A stretch of DNA of 64,000 nt, taken from assembly GCF_002150785.1 (NCBI RefSeq), contig NZ_MTAZ01000004.1:434001-498000 (forward strand), given 5' to 3'. The translations under genes and the position numbers were made by a program. Of this stretch, positions 35,961-44,284 are shown piece after piece; within the stretch, counting starts at the first letter, position 1; the number at the start of each line of letters is the position of its first letter. Source of the DNA: Arenibacter amylolyticus. Its GTDB lineage: Bacteria; Bacteroidota; Bacteroidia; Flavobacteriales; Flavobacteriaceae. Below the pieces are notes generated by a model. The model was not told the origin of the DNA. It ran no database searches and saw only the letters and a list, made by a program, of their open reading frames with translations.

Positions 35961-37013
35961 ATGGTGCTAAGCAAAAGAACATATCTACTGGGCTGCTTGT
36001 TGGGACTGATATCTTTTTATGGAGGAGCGCAGACCTCCACAAAGAAGGTGGTCGCCGAGAAAGGGGATGGTATCTATTCGCTTCTTAGAAAACAAGGAAT
36101 GAGTCCTGCTAGGCATTATGGCCATTTTATAGCCCTTAATAAAGAGAATTTATGGGAGGGCACCCAGCTATATGAAGGCGAGGAATATCTGTTGCCTGTA
36201 TTGAATCCCGATTTGGGAGACAAACCGGCTTCCTCTCCAAAAAGCACCCCAGGAATAGCCAAGGAGGCAACAGTAATCCACGAGCCATTATTTGGAGAGA
36301 AACACGCTGCGGTAACTAGGAAGAGCAACAAACTAAAAGGTGCTGTTTATTATTTAATCTCGGGACATGGCGGACCCGATCCCGGTGCTGTGGCAACCTA
36401 TAATGGAAAGATGATTGCAGAGGATGAGTATGCGTATGATATTACCCTTCGCTTAGCCAAAGAGCTTATGAGTCATGGTGCGGAAACCTATATTATTGTT
36501 CGAGATCCCAATGATGGGATACGGGATAACAGGTTCTTGAAGGCAGATAGGGATGAGGTAGTGCTTCCCAAAGCCATAATTCCCTTAAACCAATTAGAAC
36601 GATTACAGCAACGCGTAGCGGTAGTGAACAAGCACTACTTAAAGAATAAGGGGAAATATCAGCGGCTAATTGTAACCCATGTGGATAGTAGGGGGAAAGG
36701 CCAGAATATAGATGTGTTTTTCTATCACCATGAAAAGAGTAGGAATGGCAAGCATTTGGCAGAGCATATCCATGAAACATTTTATAATAAATACAAACGG
36801 TATCAACCCAATAGAGTTTACGAAGGTAGTTTTAGTGATCGTAGCGGCTTGTATTTGGTGAAGAACACCTTGCCAGCCATGGCCTACATCGAAATAGGGA
36901 ATATTAGGAATAAAAGAGACCAAAAACGTATTTTGGAACCTAATAATAGGCAGGCATTGGCAAAATGGATTTCTGAAGGGATAATTTTAGATCGTTCAAA
37001 AAGGGGGTATTAA
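35961..37013 (+). CDS. N-acetylmuramoyl-L-alanine amidase (Amidase_3) with N-terminal LysM-like region
   Basis: An exported 350-residue peptidoglycan amidase. It has a signal peptide (LLGCLLGLISFYGGAQ). A LysM-like segment follows (KGDGIYSLLRKQGM...EGTQLYEGEEYLLP), then the Amidase_3 zinc-hydrolase domain starting YLISGHGGPDPGAVA with the first His, the Glu region AEDEYAYDITLRLAKEL, VTHVDSRGKGQNID and the terminal Glu in MAYIEIGNIRN. It cleaves the bond between MurNAc and the peptide stem. The stop codon is only 4 nt from the stop of the convergent GT gene. Confidence 0.87.
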   Translation: MVLSKRTYLLGCLLGLISFYGGAQTSTKKVVAEKGDGIYSLLRKQGMSPARHYGHFIALNKENLWEGTQLYEGEEYLLPVLNPDLGDKPASSPKSTPGIAKEATVIHEPLFGEKHAAVTRKSNKLKGAVYYLISGHGGPDPGAVATYNGKMIAEDEYAYDITLRLAKELMSHGAETYIIVRDPNDGIRDNRFLKADRDEVVLPKAIIPLNQLERLQQRVAVVNKHYLKNKGKYQRLIVTHVDSRGKGQNIDVFFYHHEKSRNGKHLAEHIHETFYNKYKRYQPNRVYEGSFSDRSGLYLVKNTLPAMAYIEIGNIRNKRDQKRILEPNNRQALAKWISEGIILDRSKRGY

Positions 37014-37017
37014 GGGT

Positions 37018-37725
37018 TTAGTCTACAATGTGTTTTTTATAATAATTATATAATTGATCCGGGCCAGAGCCAAGTACTCGTTGTAAGTGAATCATGCCAA
37101 AGTGATATTGTAGCCTAACCGTGCCTAATTCCTCATATTTTCTAGCCGAAGTGATAACATAATGGGGCAAAACCGTAAATTTTTCCGCCTTGTACAGGCG
37201 ACCTATAAGTTCGGAGTCTTCATAAATAAGAAAGGCTTCTCGATACCCGTCCAGTTTTTGAAAAAGTGCTTTTTCTACAAAAAGCGATTGATCTCCCCCG
37301 CGACAAAGCTTGTGGTTAACTCGGCTAAACCAGGCGAAAAATTGGAGAAACCTGCTATTGGTGTCAAATTTCATCCTAAAGCAGCCCGCTTTAATTCCAG
37401 ATTTGTATGCGTTAATTATAAAGTGATCGAACCCTCTTGGAGGAAAGGTGTCTACGTGGAGGAAGTAGAGAATATCCCCACTGGCGTATTGGGCTCCTAG
37501 ATTCATCTGTGTTGCGCGACCTTTTCGGGACTGTAAGACGGTGGCGCCACTGTCTTTGGCAATGGCTATGGACTGATCGCTGCTACCGCCGTCTACCACG
37601 ATAATCTCCTTAACCGTATTTGGATTGCTATTTTCCCTTAGATATTCTAGAAGCTTGTGAATAATGGCAGCCTCGTTAAATACCGGGATGATAATGCTAA
37701 TAGTTTGGGGGTTATTTGGTGTCAT
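37018..37725 (-). CDS. GT2 glycosyltransferase, TIGR04283 arsenosugar-type
   Basis: A 235-residue GT2 enzyme with ISIIIPVFNEAAIIHKLLEYL, VVDGGSSDQSIAIA and ILYFLHVDTFPP (DxD-type), then GCFRMKFD and the late GGDQSLFV. The combination matches the family named in NCBI after arsenosugar biosynthesis clusters, whose members may attach or exchange sugars on the arsenic-bearing ribose. It overlaps the DUF547 gene upstream by 14 nt, so the two are translationally coupled, and it is last in the ArsM unit. Confidence 0.82.
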   Translation of the reverse strand: MTPNNPQTISIIIPVFNEAAIIHKLLEYLRENSNPNTVKEIIVVDGGSSDQSIAIAKDSGATVLQSRKGRATQMNLGAQYASGDILYFLHVDTFPPRGFDHFIINAYKSGIKAGCFRMKFDTNSRFLQFFAWFSRVNHKLCRGGDQSLFVEKALFQKLDGYREAFLIYEDSELIGRLYKAEKFTVLPHYVITSARKYEELGTVRLQYHFGMIHLQRVLGSGPDQLYNYYKKHIVD

Positions 37726-38467
37726 TCAGGGTCCAGTTATAATCTAAATAATCAATCTTGGTATTGGCATTTAATGGAGTGTGTGCGTATCTGTTGATAT
37801 ACTCCCTAAGGGAGCCTTCCTGGGTGAAATCATTTTTAAACCATCTGAAAATTTTGGAAAGGGAGGCCCTATCCTCCGTTATAATATTACGACTTTTATC
37901 ATTAATAAAATCAACCGCTGATTGTTCCAAAAGCAACTCCAAATTAGACGCCGTAAAGGCGCGATCTATTAGTTTGGGGCAGGAATAGGAGGCGCAATTA
38001 ATGGCAAAATGAATTCGGGGTTCGTTCATTTTTCTAAGAATTTTATGCTCTAGGTCTCCTAGGGAGATCATTTGGTTTCCTATAGCAACTATTCGTTGGC
38101 CCCAGGGGTTTCTTAGATCTTTGATGCTCTTTAGCGGGTAATTATCAATAATGAGCTTTACGGTGGCCGCATTGTACAGATTGATATAATAGGCCAGTTT
38201 TTCTTGGCGATCCGTACCATCCGTGGGACCGTTGTATTTTAAATAATCTAGGTACTCATTAAGTCTATTGATATCCTTTTTAAAGCTGCTGTAATTTACA
38301 AAACCATTTTTGTCCAGGTGTTCCTGTAGTAGGTTGCTCCAAAGGGAATGGTCTGTTTGTGAAATTTTTTCCACCCCATTGTTCACCTTAACCAACGCTA
38401 CTTCCGTGGGGATAGGGAGTTGGTTAAGGGAAAATAGCAAGAGCAATAAATAGATTGTATTTGTCAT
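37712..38467 (-). CDS. DUF547-domain exported protein
   Basis: A 251-residue protein with a short signal peptide (MTNTIYLLLLLFSLNQL). The DUF547 domain has YYINLYNAATVKLIIDNYPL, the LGDLEHKILR segment and the conserved Cys/His core HFAINCASYSCPKL. The function of DUF547 is unknown; the fold has been compared with cysteine peptidases. It commonly accompanies arsenosugar-type GT genes, as here between arsM and the TIGR04283-type GT. A link with arsenic is therefore from context only. Confidence 0.85.
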   Translation of the reverse strand: MTNTIYLLLLLFSLNQLPIPTEVALVKVNNGVEKISQTDHSLWSNLLQEHLDKNGFVNYSSFKKDINRLNEYLDYLKYNGPTDGTDRQEKLAYYINLYNAATVKLIIDNYPLKSIKDLRNPWGQRIVAIGNQMISLGDLEHKILRKMNEPRIHFAINCASYSCPKLIDRAFTASNLELLLEQSAVDFINDKSRNIITEDRASLSKIFRWFKNDFTQEGSLREYINRYAHTPLNANTKIDYLDYNWTLNDTK

Positions 38468-38527
38468 AAACTGTTATTGACTCTGTGGGTGTTTGGGGGG
38501 AAGTGGCAATACTCACTTCTGTAATTT

Positions 38528-39493
38528 TTAGCAGCAACCGCCCCCGTTATAATGCCAGGTGCTTTCACTAATATGGATGTCCGGATTGCTTTTTTGTAAG
38601 CTAGCAGCTGTTTTGTCACAAACTGCCAGGGGTTGGTTTTGCATCAATACATGGCCTTCTTGGTCGTCAAAATACTCCTCGTCTCCATAATAGATAGCAG
38701 TCTTTCCAGTAAAAACACAAGGTCCGTCCTTGGGCATAGGGTCTTTAATGGCAGCAATTTCTATAGACTCTATAAAGATAAGTTCTTCGGTAGGGTAGTG
38801 GTTTGGGGACAGTACCCTGTACGATTTTCTTGCTCTAATTTCAATGGTGCCAAAGCCGGCATCGGTAAGTACCTTTACGTACTCTTTTAAGGGGATGCTC
38901 CCACTAAGGCAGAGTGCGCGTAACCTATCGTCGTTTCTTAGGGTCTCGTTCATGGGCTGTTCACAAATGGGGTCGCTCATTACCAATCGCCCATGTGGCT
39001 TTAGAACGCGATACATTTCGGAAACCGCTTTTTTTAAGTCCTCGGCCTTAAAAATATTAAAGAGGCAATTTTGAGCCGCCACGTCAATACTTTCATCGGG
39101 AATAGGTAGGCTTAGGGCATCCCCCTTTTTTAGGTCTACAAATTCGCTCTTGAACCACGGATTCTCCTTGGCCGCAATTTTAAAATTGTTGCGAGAGGCT
39201 TCCAGCATTTCATCTACAATATCTACCCCAATTACACCTCCTTTTTGTCTGGAGAAATAAGCAAATTGTAGGAGCTCCATGCCACCACCTACGCCAACGT
39301 AAAGTACTTTGGGGTTGTTGATGAGGTCTTGGGGGGAAATGGTGCTTCCGCAGCCATAATTCATCTCCTGCATTATTTTTGGAATGGAAAGCCCGGGAAA
39401 TTGCCATATCGGATTGGTGGTGCAGCATAGGCCAACATCGGGGGTTAATGCGGCATCTTTATATAATTCGTTTGTTGCATTTAAATAACTCAT
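38528..39493 (-). CDS. arsM: Arsenite methyltransferase ArsM (arsenosugar type)
   Basis: SAM-dependent methylation of As(III) in the cytoplasm. The 321-residue class-I methyltransferase has the SAM motif VLYVGVGGGMELL, VIGVDIVDEML and DGDALSLPIPDESIDVAAQNC-type text (read as KKGDALSLPIPDESIDV, then QNCLFNIF). Cysteines sit at 23-24, 48, 143, 177, 195 and the C-terminal GGGCC (320-321). Cys48, Cys143 and Cys195 have roughly the spacing of the three As-binding cysteines of characterised ArsM. It is followed by DUF547 and TIGR04283-type GT genes. The expected radical SAM partner arsS is not present. Confidence 0.9.
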   Translation of the reverse strand: MSYLNATNELYKDAALTPDVGLCCTTNPIWQFPGLSIPKIMQEMNYGCGSTISPQDLINNPKVLYVGVGGGMELLQFAYFSRQKGGVIGVDIVDEMLEASRNNFKIAAKENPWFKSEFVDLKKGDALSLPIPDESIDVAAQNCLFNIFKAEDLKKAVSEMYRVLKPHGRLVMSDPICEQPMNETLRNDDRLRALCLSGSIPLKEYVKVLTDAGFGTIEIRARKSYRVLSPNHYPTEELIFIESIEIAAIKDPMPKDGPCVFTGKTAIYYGDEEYFDDQEGHVLMQNQPLAVCDKTAASLQKSNPDIHISESTWHYNGGGCC

Positions 39494-39833
39494 GGGGATA
39501 ATATATTAATGGGCTAAGAATCTTAATTCCGTGCCTTTGTTTTAATGGGTTTGTTTCTAATAATATAATCGTCGTTCTAACCTTTATAAACTTTCTTTGT
39601 AGGGAGTTGATTTATTACTTTTTATTTTTCTTTTGGGCATCTTAATCCAACGCGGGCCAATCTTAAAACTCCAGACTTTGTGAACTTCCCTGGTTAGAGT
39701 TGACCGTTTTAGTAGGCAAAATCAGATAAAGTCCAATGTTACATACTTGTTAAGGTCTAAAGTCTCAGAGATAAGAGGTTACAGGCTTATGCCAACTAAG
39801 GTACTCAATACTCACTACTTTGTACTTACAACT
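39494..39833. other. 340-nt gap between arsM and the purine nucleoside phosphorylase gene
   Basis: No ORF with coding character, no terminator hairpin and no clear promoter box were found. The part next to arsM is AT-rich and should hold the arsM promoter. There is no recognisable remnant of a radical SAM gene. Confidence 0.7.
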
Positions 39834-40649
39834 CTATACTCCCTTTATCAATTCGCGGAACAATTTTATCATCTTGGGTTCGGTGGTGGTAGCTATTTCA
39901 ATAATCTCCTCAATATTCACGGGCTGTAGATTTTCTGGATCACACTCATCCGTTAATACGGAAATGGCCACCACGGGCAGGTTTAAATGGTTGGCAACGA
40001 TTACTTCGGGCACTGTGCTCATTCCCACCGCATCGGCTCCCAACATTTTTAACATTCGGTATTCTGCTCTGGTTTCCAATTGCGGACCTAATACGGAAAC
40101 ATACACACCTTGTTGTAAACTAATGTTCTCCTGCTTGGCAATGGATATAAGTTTAGTGCGCATTTCGGAATCATAAGGGTTGCTCATATCGGTGAATCTA
40201 CTCCCAAATTCGCCCACATTTTTAAAGGCCAAAGGGGAACCGCCTTGAAAATTAATATGATCTTCGATCAGCATAATCTCCCCTTTTTTAAAGTTTAGGT
40301 TTATGGCGCCGGCAGCGTTGGAAATTAAAAGCTTTTTAATCCCCAGGCGCTCCATCACCCTAATGGGATAGGTTACGTCTATAAGGTCGTAACCTTCGTA
40401 TAGGTGGAACCTGCCCTGCATTACCACTACTTTCTTTCCTTCCAATTCTCCAAATATGAGTTTGCCAGCATGGAATTCAACCGTGGCCAAGGGAAAATAG
40501 GGGATGTGATTGTAGAAAGCCTCTATTGGATTTTCTATTTCACCGGCTAGCTTTCCCAATCCAGTTCCCAGTACTATTCCTATTTCGGGTTTATGAAACC
40601 CTTTCTCGATAAGATAATCTACAGATTCGTTCAGTTGTTTACTGGTCAT
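39834..40649 (-). CDS. Purine-nucleoside phosphorylase (arsenosugar-cluster type)
   Basis: Splits purine nucleosides with phosphate. The 271-residue trimeric-type PNP has IGIVLGTGLGKLAGEI, VVMQGRFHLYEGYD, LISNAAGAINLNFKKGEIMLIEDHINFQG and the purine-site MLGADAVGMSTVPEVIVANH. It would work in ordinary purine salvage. Its position 5 nt after the TIGR04282-type gene and near arsM suggests removal of adenine from an arsenic-bearing deoxyadenosine as in arsenosugar synthesis; this second role is inference. Confidence 0.9.
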   Translation of the reverse strand: MTSKQLNESVDYLIEKGFHKPEIGIVLGTGLGKLAGEIENPIEAFYNHIPYFPLATVEFHAGKLIFGELEGKKVVVMQGRFHLYEGYDLIDVTYPIRVMERLGIKKLLISNAAGAINLNFKKGEIMLIEDHINFQGGSPLAFKNVGEFGSRFTDMSNPYDSEMRTKLISIAKQENISLQQGVYVSVLGPQLETRAEYRMLKMLGADAVGMSTVPEVIVANHLNLPVVAISVLTDECDPENLQPVNIEEIIEIATTTEPKMIKLFRELIKGV

Positions 40650-40654
40650 AAGTT

Positions 40655-41269
40655 TTATTGTTTTTTTAAAAAAGGTTTAAATGCCGCTATGTCTTTTATA
40701 TCCTCATAGTAGTCGATATCATTTTTGGGTGATAGTAAAAAATACTCTTCATCCTTTAGGTGTGCCAAGGTGTTTTTTAGCACAGTGTCCGTGCCCCAAG
40801 ACTTATTCTTGAATAATTCAGGGGTGGGTGTTTTCATTCCCAATAGGTAATATCCGCCATCCAGGGCGGGACCCACCACATAGTCATTGGAATCCAACGC
40901 TTCAAAAGCGGCTTTAAGCTCGCTTTCATTTAGGTCGTACATATCGCTACCTATTACTATAATCTTTTCGTAGCCCTCCTTAAATCCATCTTCAAAAGCG
41001 TTACCCATACGTTCACCTAGATCTGTGCCTCGTTGTACTTTTTTCAAATAAGTATTGGGGTTCCACAAATCATCTTCATTGATATAATCCGAATAGCACA
41101 CCCATTTATCCACCTCTAAATCGGTGGTGATTTTCTGTGTATGTAAAAGTAAGAATTTGTAAATATTCAAGGCGGCCTCATTTCCAATACTGGCGGCAAG
41201 TCTTGTTTTGCACTTGCCCAATACGGGGTTGCGGGTGAAAATTAAGAGTAAGTTTTTAGGCTTTACCAT
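40655..41269 (-). CDS. TIGR04282/DUF2064-type glycosyltransferase-like nucleotidyltransferase fold protein
   Basis: A 204-residue GT-A fold protein (DUF2064; CofC-like) with LLLIFTRNPVLGKCKTRLA at the nucleotide site, RGTDLGERMGNAFEDGF, VIGSDMYDLNESEL and VGPALDGGYYLLGM. NCBI names the family after arsenosugar biosynthesis. It lies 5 nt upstream of the PNP gene, in the pattern repeated in many Bacteroidota arsenic clusters. The exact transfer reaction is unknown. Confidence 0.85.
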   Translation of the reverse strand: MVKPKNLLLIFTRNPVLGKCKTRLAASIGNEAALNIYKFLLLHTQKITTDLEVDKWVCYSDYINEDDLWNPNTYLKKVQRGTDLGERMGNAFEDGFKEGYEKIIVIGSDMYDLNESELKAAFEALDSNDYVVGPALDGGYYLLGMKTPTPELFKNKSWGTDTVLKNTLAHLKDEEYFLLSPKNDIDYYEDIKDIAAFKPFLKKQ

Positions 41270-41349
41270 AGGGTAGGTAATTTTTATATTTTAATTGGAT
41301 CAATGTACTGCTCTAAGTAAAGATTTCCAATTATTCCTTTCTCGTTTCT

Positions 41350-41844
41350 CTAATGATAAACTTTTTCACCATGGGTTAAAAGCCTTCCCCAGTATCTGTT
41401 GTACGCATGTACGCTGTCCGTTTCTTGGCCCCTTGAATTGTATACGGGATTACCTTGATTTTTCCATTTGAAGATGTCGCCGTATAAATTAAGCACTTTG
41501 GTGTATCCCAATTGTCTTAATTTTTCCCCTATATGCTCGGACCGGATGCCAATGGAGCAGTAAACCACCAAAGGGGTATTTTTATGGGGAATTAAAGATT
41601 GGATATCCGTAGCGTTAAATGTCTCATATCCTATCCATAATGCCTCTGCTAGTCGGCTAACGGCATATTCTTTGCTTTCTCTGGCATCCAATAATGTGTA
41701 ATGGGTGTGGAGTTTAAGTTCTTTAGTGGTAATATAAGGTACACTGTGATTGTTTAACTTTTTTAGGGTGTCTTCTATCCTTGGCTGTCCATGACTTTTA
41801 AATAGGCAAAGAAAGAGCGTAGCAAAGGGTAATAGATTTTTCAC
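41350..41844 (-). CDS. Exported rhodanese-domain protein
   Basis: A 164-residue protein with a signal peptide (MKNLLPFATLFLCLFKSHG) and a single rhodanese domain. The segment LLDARESKEYAVSRL and the active-site Cys in LVVYCSIGIRSEHIGEKL are clear, followed by GDIFKWKNQGNPV. It would transfer sulfane sulfur, or bind oxyanions, in the periplasm. It is the first gene of the arsenosugar-like set and has its own -7 box 23 nt upstream. Confidence 0.85.
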   Translation of the reverse strand: MKNLLPFATLFLCLFKSHGQPRIEDTLKKLNNHSVPYITTKELKLHTHYTLLDARESKEYAVSRLAEALWIGYETFNATDIQSLIPHKNTPLVVYCSIGIRSEHIGEKLRQLGYTKVLNLYGDIFKWKNQGNPVYNSRGQETDSVHAYNRYWGRLLTHGEKVYH

Positions 41845-41866
41845 GTGGTAAGGTGGGGTTAAAAAC

Positions 41867-41874
41867 CAAATATA
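41867..41874 (-). promoter_or_regulatory. -7 box upstream of the rhodanese gene
   Basis: Minus-strand TATATTTG matches TAnnTTTG. Transcription would begin near 41860, about 16 nt before the start at 41844. A CAA on the plus strand lies only 14 nt away, too close for a standard -33. Confidence 0.5.
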
Positions 41875-42021
41875 CTATTTACTGTGATCAATAATAGGCC
41901 GGTGCGGTCTTGTGATGGACTTCTCTTTATAGATGGGAGGCTAGTGGTTGGACTTAAAGTTTGTTCTTTTAGACCGGTTAAAATTTCACTTATTCCCGTA
42001 AATTAGCGTTGCTAAAGGGGG

Positions 42022-42057
42022 CAAATAAAAAAAAGCCCTTGAAAAATCAAGGGCTTT
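42022..42057 (-). terminator. Intrinsic terminator of the tRNA-Phe gene
   Basis: On the minus strand AAAGCCCTTGA pairs with TCAAGGGCTTT (11 bp, 4-nt loop) and is followed by a run of T residues. It lies 6 nt past the 3' end of the tRNA. Confidence 0.9.
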
Positions 42058-42062
42058 CGAGG

Positions 42063-42135
42063 TGGTGCCTCCAGGAATCGAACCAGGGACACATGGATTT
42101 TCAGTCCATTGCTCTACCAACTGAGCTAAGGCACC
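42063..42135 (-). tRNA. tRNA-Phe (GAA)
   Basis: A 73-nt cloverleaf on the minus strand. The acceptor stem is GGTGCCT/AGGCACC with discriminator A. The D-arm has AGCTCAGTTGGTAGAGC, the anticodon loop reads CTGAAAATC with GAA as anticodon, and the T-arm is CCTGGTTCGATTCCAGG. The 3' CCA is not fully encoded (CC then T), so it must be added after transcription. A canonical promoter lies upstream and a terminator downstream, so the gene is a single unit. Confidence 0.97.
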
Positions 42136-42155
42136 ATAACGTCTGTAAGCGGGTG

Positions 42156-42186
42156 CAAATATAAATTCAATTTTAAGATATACAAA
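42156..42186 (-). promoter_or_regulatory. Canonical -33/-7 promoter of the tRNA-Phe gene
   Basis: Minus-strand TTTG (42186-42183), exactly 19 nt, then TATATTTG (42163-42156): an ideal Bacteroidota primary-sigma promoter. Transcription should start near 42150, about 15 nt before the tRNA 5' end. Confidence 0.82.
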
Positions 42187-42238
42187 CAAAAATGAAGAAA
42201 AAGCTCGTAGTTTTTTTACAAATAGTGATATTTGCGAT

Positions 42239-42967
42239 ATGAACTTAATTATCGATGCGGGGAATACCCTAGCAAAAATGGCGGTTTTCAAGGGTCGGGA
42301 CATAATTAGTAGCCGTAAGGTGCCCCTGAAAGATTTTGCTGAGAATGTGAAAATAATATTTTCTGAATTCAGCAGTATAGAATATACCATGCTTTCTACA
42401 GTAGGGGCATTGAGTGATGCTGAAATAAATATGGTGGCTGTTTTTTGTCGGGTCCACATTCTGAGTCATACTACCAAAGCACCTTTTAAAAATTCCTATG
42501 CCACGCCCCAAAGCTTGGGTGTAGATCGCATTGCCTTGGCAACGGCGGCCTTTTATCACAATCCCCATGGTAATACCTTGGTGATAGATGCAGGAAGCTG
42601 CATTACTTATGATATTATTAACGATTATGGGGAGTATTTAGGAGGGGCAATCTCTCCTGGGGTAACCATGCGGTATAGGGCACTGAATAATCAGACGGCC
42701 AAATTACCGCTTTTGGAAAAAGCCCCTATCAACGACTTCATCGGGAATACCACGGAAACCAGTATTCACAGTGGAGTGGTCAATGGAGTTTGTAACGAAA
42801 TAGATGGCGTAATTTCACAATATCAAAGTAGATTTGCAGATTTAACAGTTATTTTAACAGGGGGGGATGCGCAATTTTTGTCAAAACGATTAAAAAATAC
42901 CATATTTGCGCATTCTGATTTTCTCCTTCTGGGGTTAAATCATTTGCTGGAATACAACAAACGCTAG
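42239..42967 (+). CDS. coaX: Type III pantothenate kinase
   Basis: Phosphorylates pantothenate in the first step of coenzyme A synthesis. The 242-residue ASKHA-fold protein has the phosphate loop MNLIIDAGNTLAKMAVFKG, the adenine-side GVDRIALATAAFYHN, VIDAGSCITYDIIND and YLGGAISPGVTMRYRAL, plus LTGGDAQFLSKRL. The ATG directly follows the region divergent from tRNA-Phe. It heads a same-strand run of envelope genes and its stop directly abuts the next start. Confidence 0.95.
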   Translation: MNLIIDAGNTLAKMAVFKGRDIISSRKVPLKDFAENVKIIFSEFSSIEYTMLSTVGALSDAEINMVAVFCRVHILSHTTKAPFKNSYATPQSLGVDRIALATAAFYHNPHGNTLVIDAGSCITYDIINDYGEYLGGAISPGVTMRYRALNNQTAKLPLLEKAPINDFIGNTTETSIHSGVVNGVCNEIDGVISQYQSRFADLTVILTGGDAQFLSKRLKNTIFAHSDFLLLGLNHLLEYNKR

Positions 42968-44242
42968 ATGATCAAAAATTTTATAATTGCAATTTTATGC
43001 GTAACTTCGGTTAGCATATATGCCCAAAACAGTACAGTGTCCCCATATTCATATTTTGGTATAGGGGATTTTAGGGCAACCAATTCGGTAGAGAATAAAA
43101 TGATGGGCGGTTTAAGTGTCTATGGAGATAGTATTCATATCAATTTAAATAACCCTGCCGCCTACGGAAAATTGGGCCTAACTACCTATACGGCGGGCCT
43201 ATCACGAAACGAATATAATTTTAAGACCAACACCTCCAATGAGAGTGCCTCAGTTTCCAATTTGGATTACCTGTCCTTAGGTTTTAGGCTGGGTAAAGGA
43301 TTGGGAATGGGTTTTGGTATTATGCCCTATACCTCGGTAGGTTATAATTTTCAATCAGAGCGTACCCCTGCCGGTCAGGGAACGGTTAGGGAATCATTCT
43401 CTGGTTCTGGAGGGGTTAATCGCGTTTACCTATCTGTGGGGTACGAGATGATAAAGAATTTGAGTGTAGGGGTGACTTCCAATTTTAATTTTGGAAATCA
43501 GGAAATCAATACTATACAAACAACCGAAGGGGTGCAGTTGGGTTCCTTTAATAGGGTGTCTTCAAGAATTAATGGATTCGATTTTAATTTTGGTCTCAAT
43601 TATACTCCTAAGATAGATGGGAAGCATACGCTGTTTTCCAGTGTTATAGTAAATACGCAGGCAAATCTAGTTTCTAGAAATACCCGCACCATTGGCTCAT
43701 TCTCCACCGCAAACGGTATGGATGTAGAGGTGATAGCGGTAGATTTAGAGGCTAAGGGGCTGGCGAGAACAGGGGTTCAAATTCCTACCACCACCACCTT
43801 GGGGTTGGGATATGGCCTAGATAGAAAGTGGTTTCTAGGGGCCGAGTATAGCTTTCAAGAGTTGAGTACTTTTGAGAATGAGTTGTCGCCTGCGAGTAAT
43901 TTAGAATATCAGAATGCTAATACCATTAGGTTTGGAGGGTATTATATCCCCGAGTATAATTCCTTTTCTAGTTATCTAAAACGTGTTACCTATAGGGCTG
44001 GTGCCAGTATAACTACCTCAGGGATTGTGGTAGATAATAAAGAGATTAATGATTTTGGCATAACTTTTGGACTTGGTTTGCCACTAGGACAAGGAAGAGA
44101 ATTTTCTAACGTGAATATTGGATTTGAACTAGGTAGAAGAGGAACCAAATACGGAGACTTGGTAGAAGAGAACTATTTCAAGGTAAATTTAGGTCTTTCT
44201 TTAAATGATACAGGTTGGTTCTCCAAGAGGAGGATTAATTAA
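42968..44242 (+). CDS. Outer-membrane beta-barrel protein, function unknown
   Basis: A 424-residue exported protein. It has a signal peptide (MIKNFIIAILCVTSVSIYAQ). The mature part is alternating hydrophobic strands with many Gly and aromatic residues: SPYSYFGIGDFRATNSVENKMMG, a typical start of flavobacterial barrel proteins, then LSLGFRLGKGLGMGFGIMPYT, ending in YFKVNLGLSLNDTGWF. I expect a barrel related to the FadL/OmpP1 or PorP-like superfamily; no closer assignment is possible. The ATG follows the coaX stop without a gap, and a TPR protein and LptC follow. Confidence 0.8.
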   Translation: MIKNFIIAILCVTSVSIYAQNSTVSPYSYFGIGDFRATNSVENKMMGGLSVYGDSIHINLNNPAAYGKLGLTTYTAGLSRNEYNFKTNTSNESASVSNLDYLSLGFRLGKGLGMGFGIMPYTSVGYNFQSERTPAGQGTVRESFSGSGGVNRVYLSVGYEMIKNLSVGVTSNFNFGNQEINTIQTTEGVQLGSFNRVSSRINGFDFNFGLNYTPKIDGKHTLFSSVIVNTQANLVSRNTRTIGSFSTANGMDVEVIAVDLEAKGLARTGVQIPTTTTLGLGYGLDRKWFLGAEYSFQELSTFENELSPASNLEYQNANTIRFGGYYIPEYNSFSSYLKRVTYRAGASITTSGIVVDNKEINDFGITFGLGLPLGQGREFSNVNIGFELGRRGTKYGDLVEENYFKVNLGLSLNDTGWFSKRRIN

Positions 44243-44284
44243 TAAAATGCTTACTACATTAACCACTTTAAAATATACAGACTT

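Noticed and set aside
41986-42459. 157-codon minus-strand frame
   Set aside because: It runs through the tRNA-Phe gene, its promoter and terminator, and the 5' part of coaX on the other strand. The text around the tRNA (ALAQLVEQ...GSIPGGTT) is the familiar translation of a tRNA.
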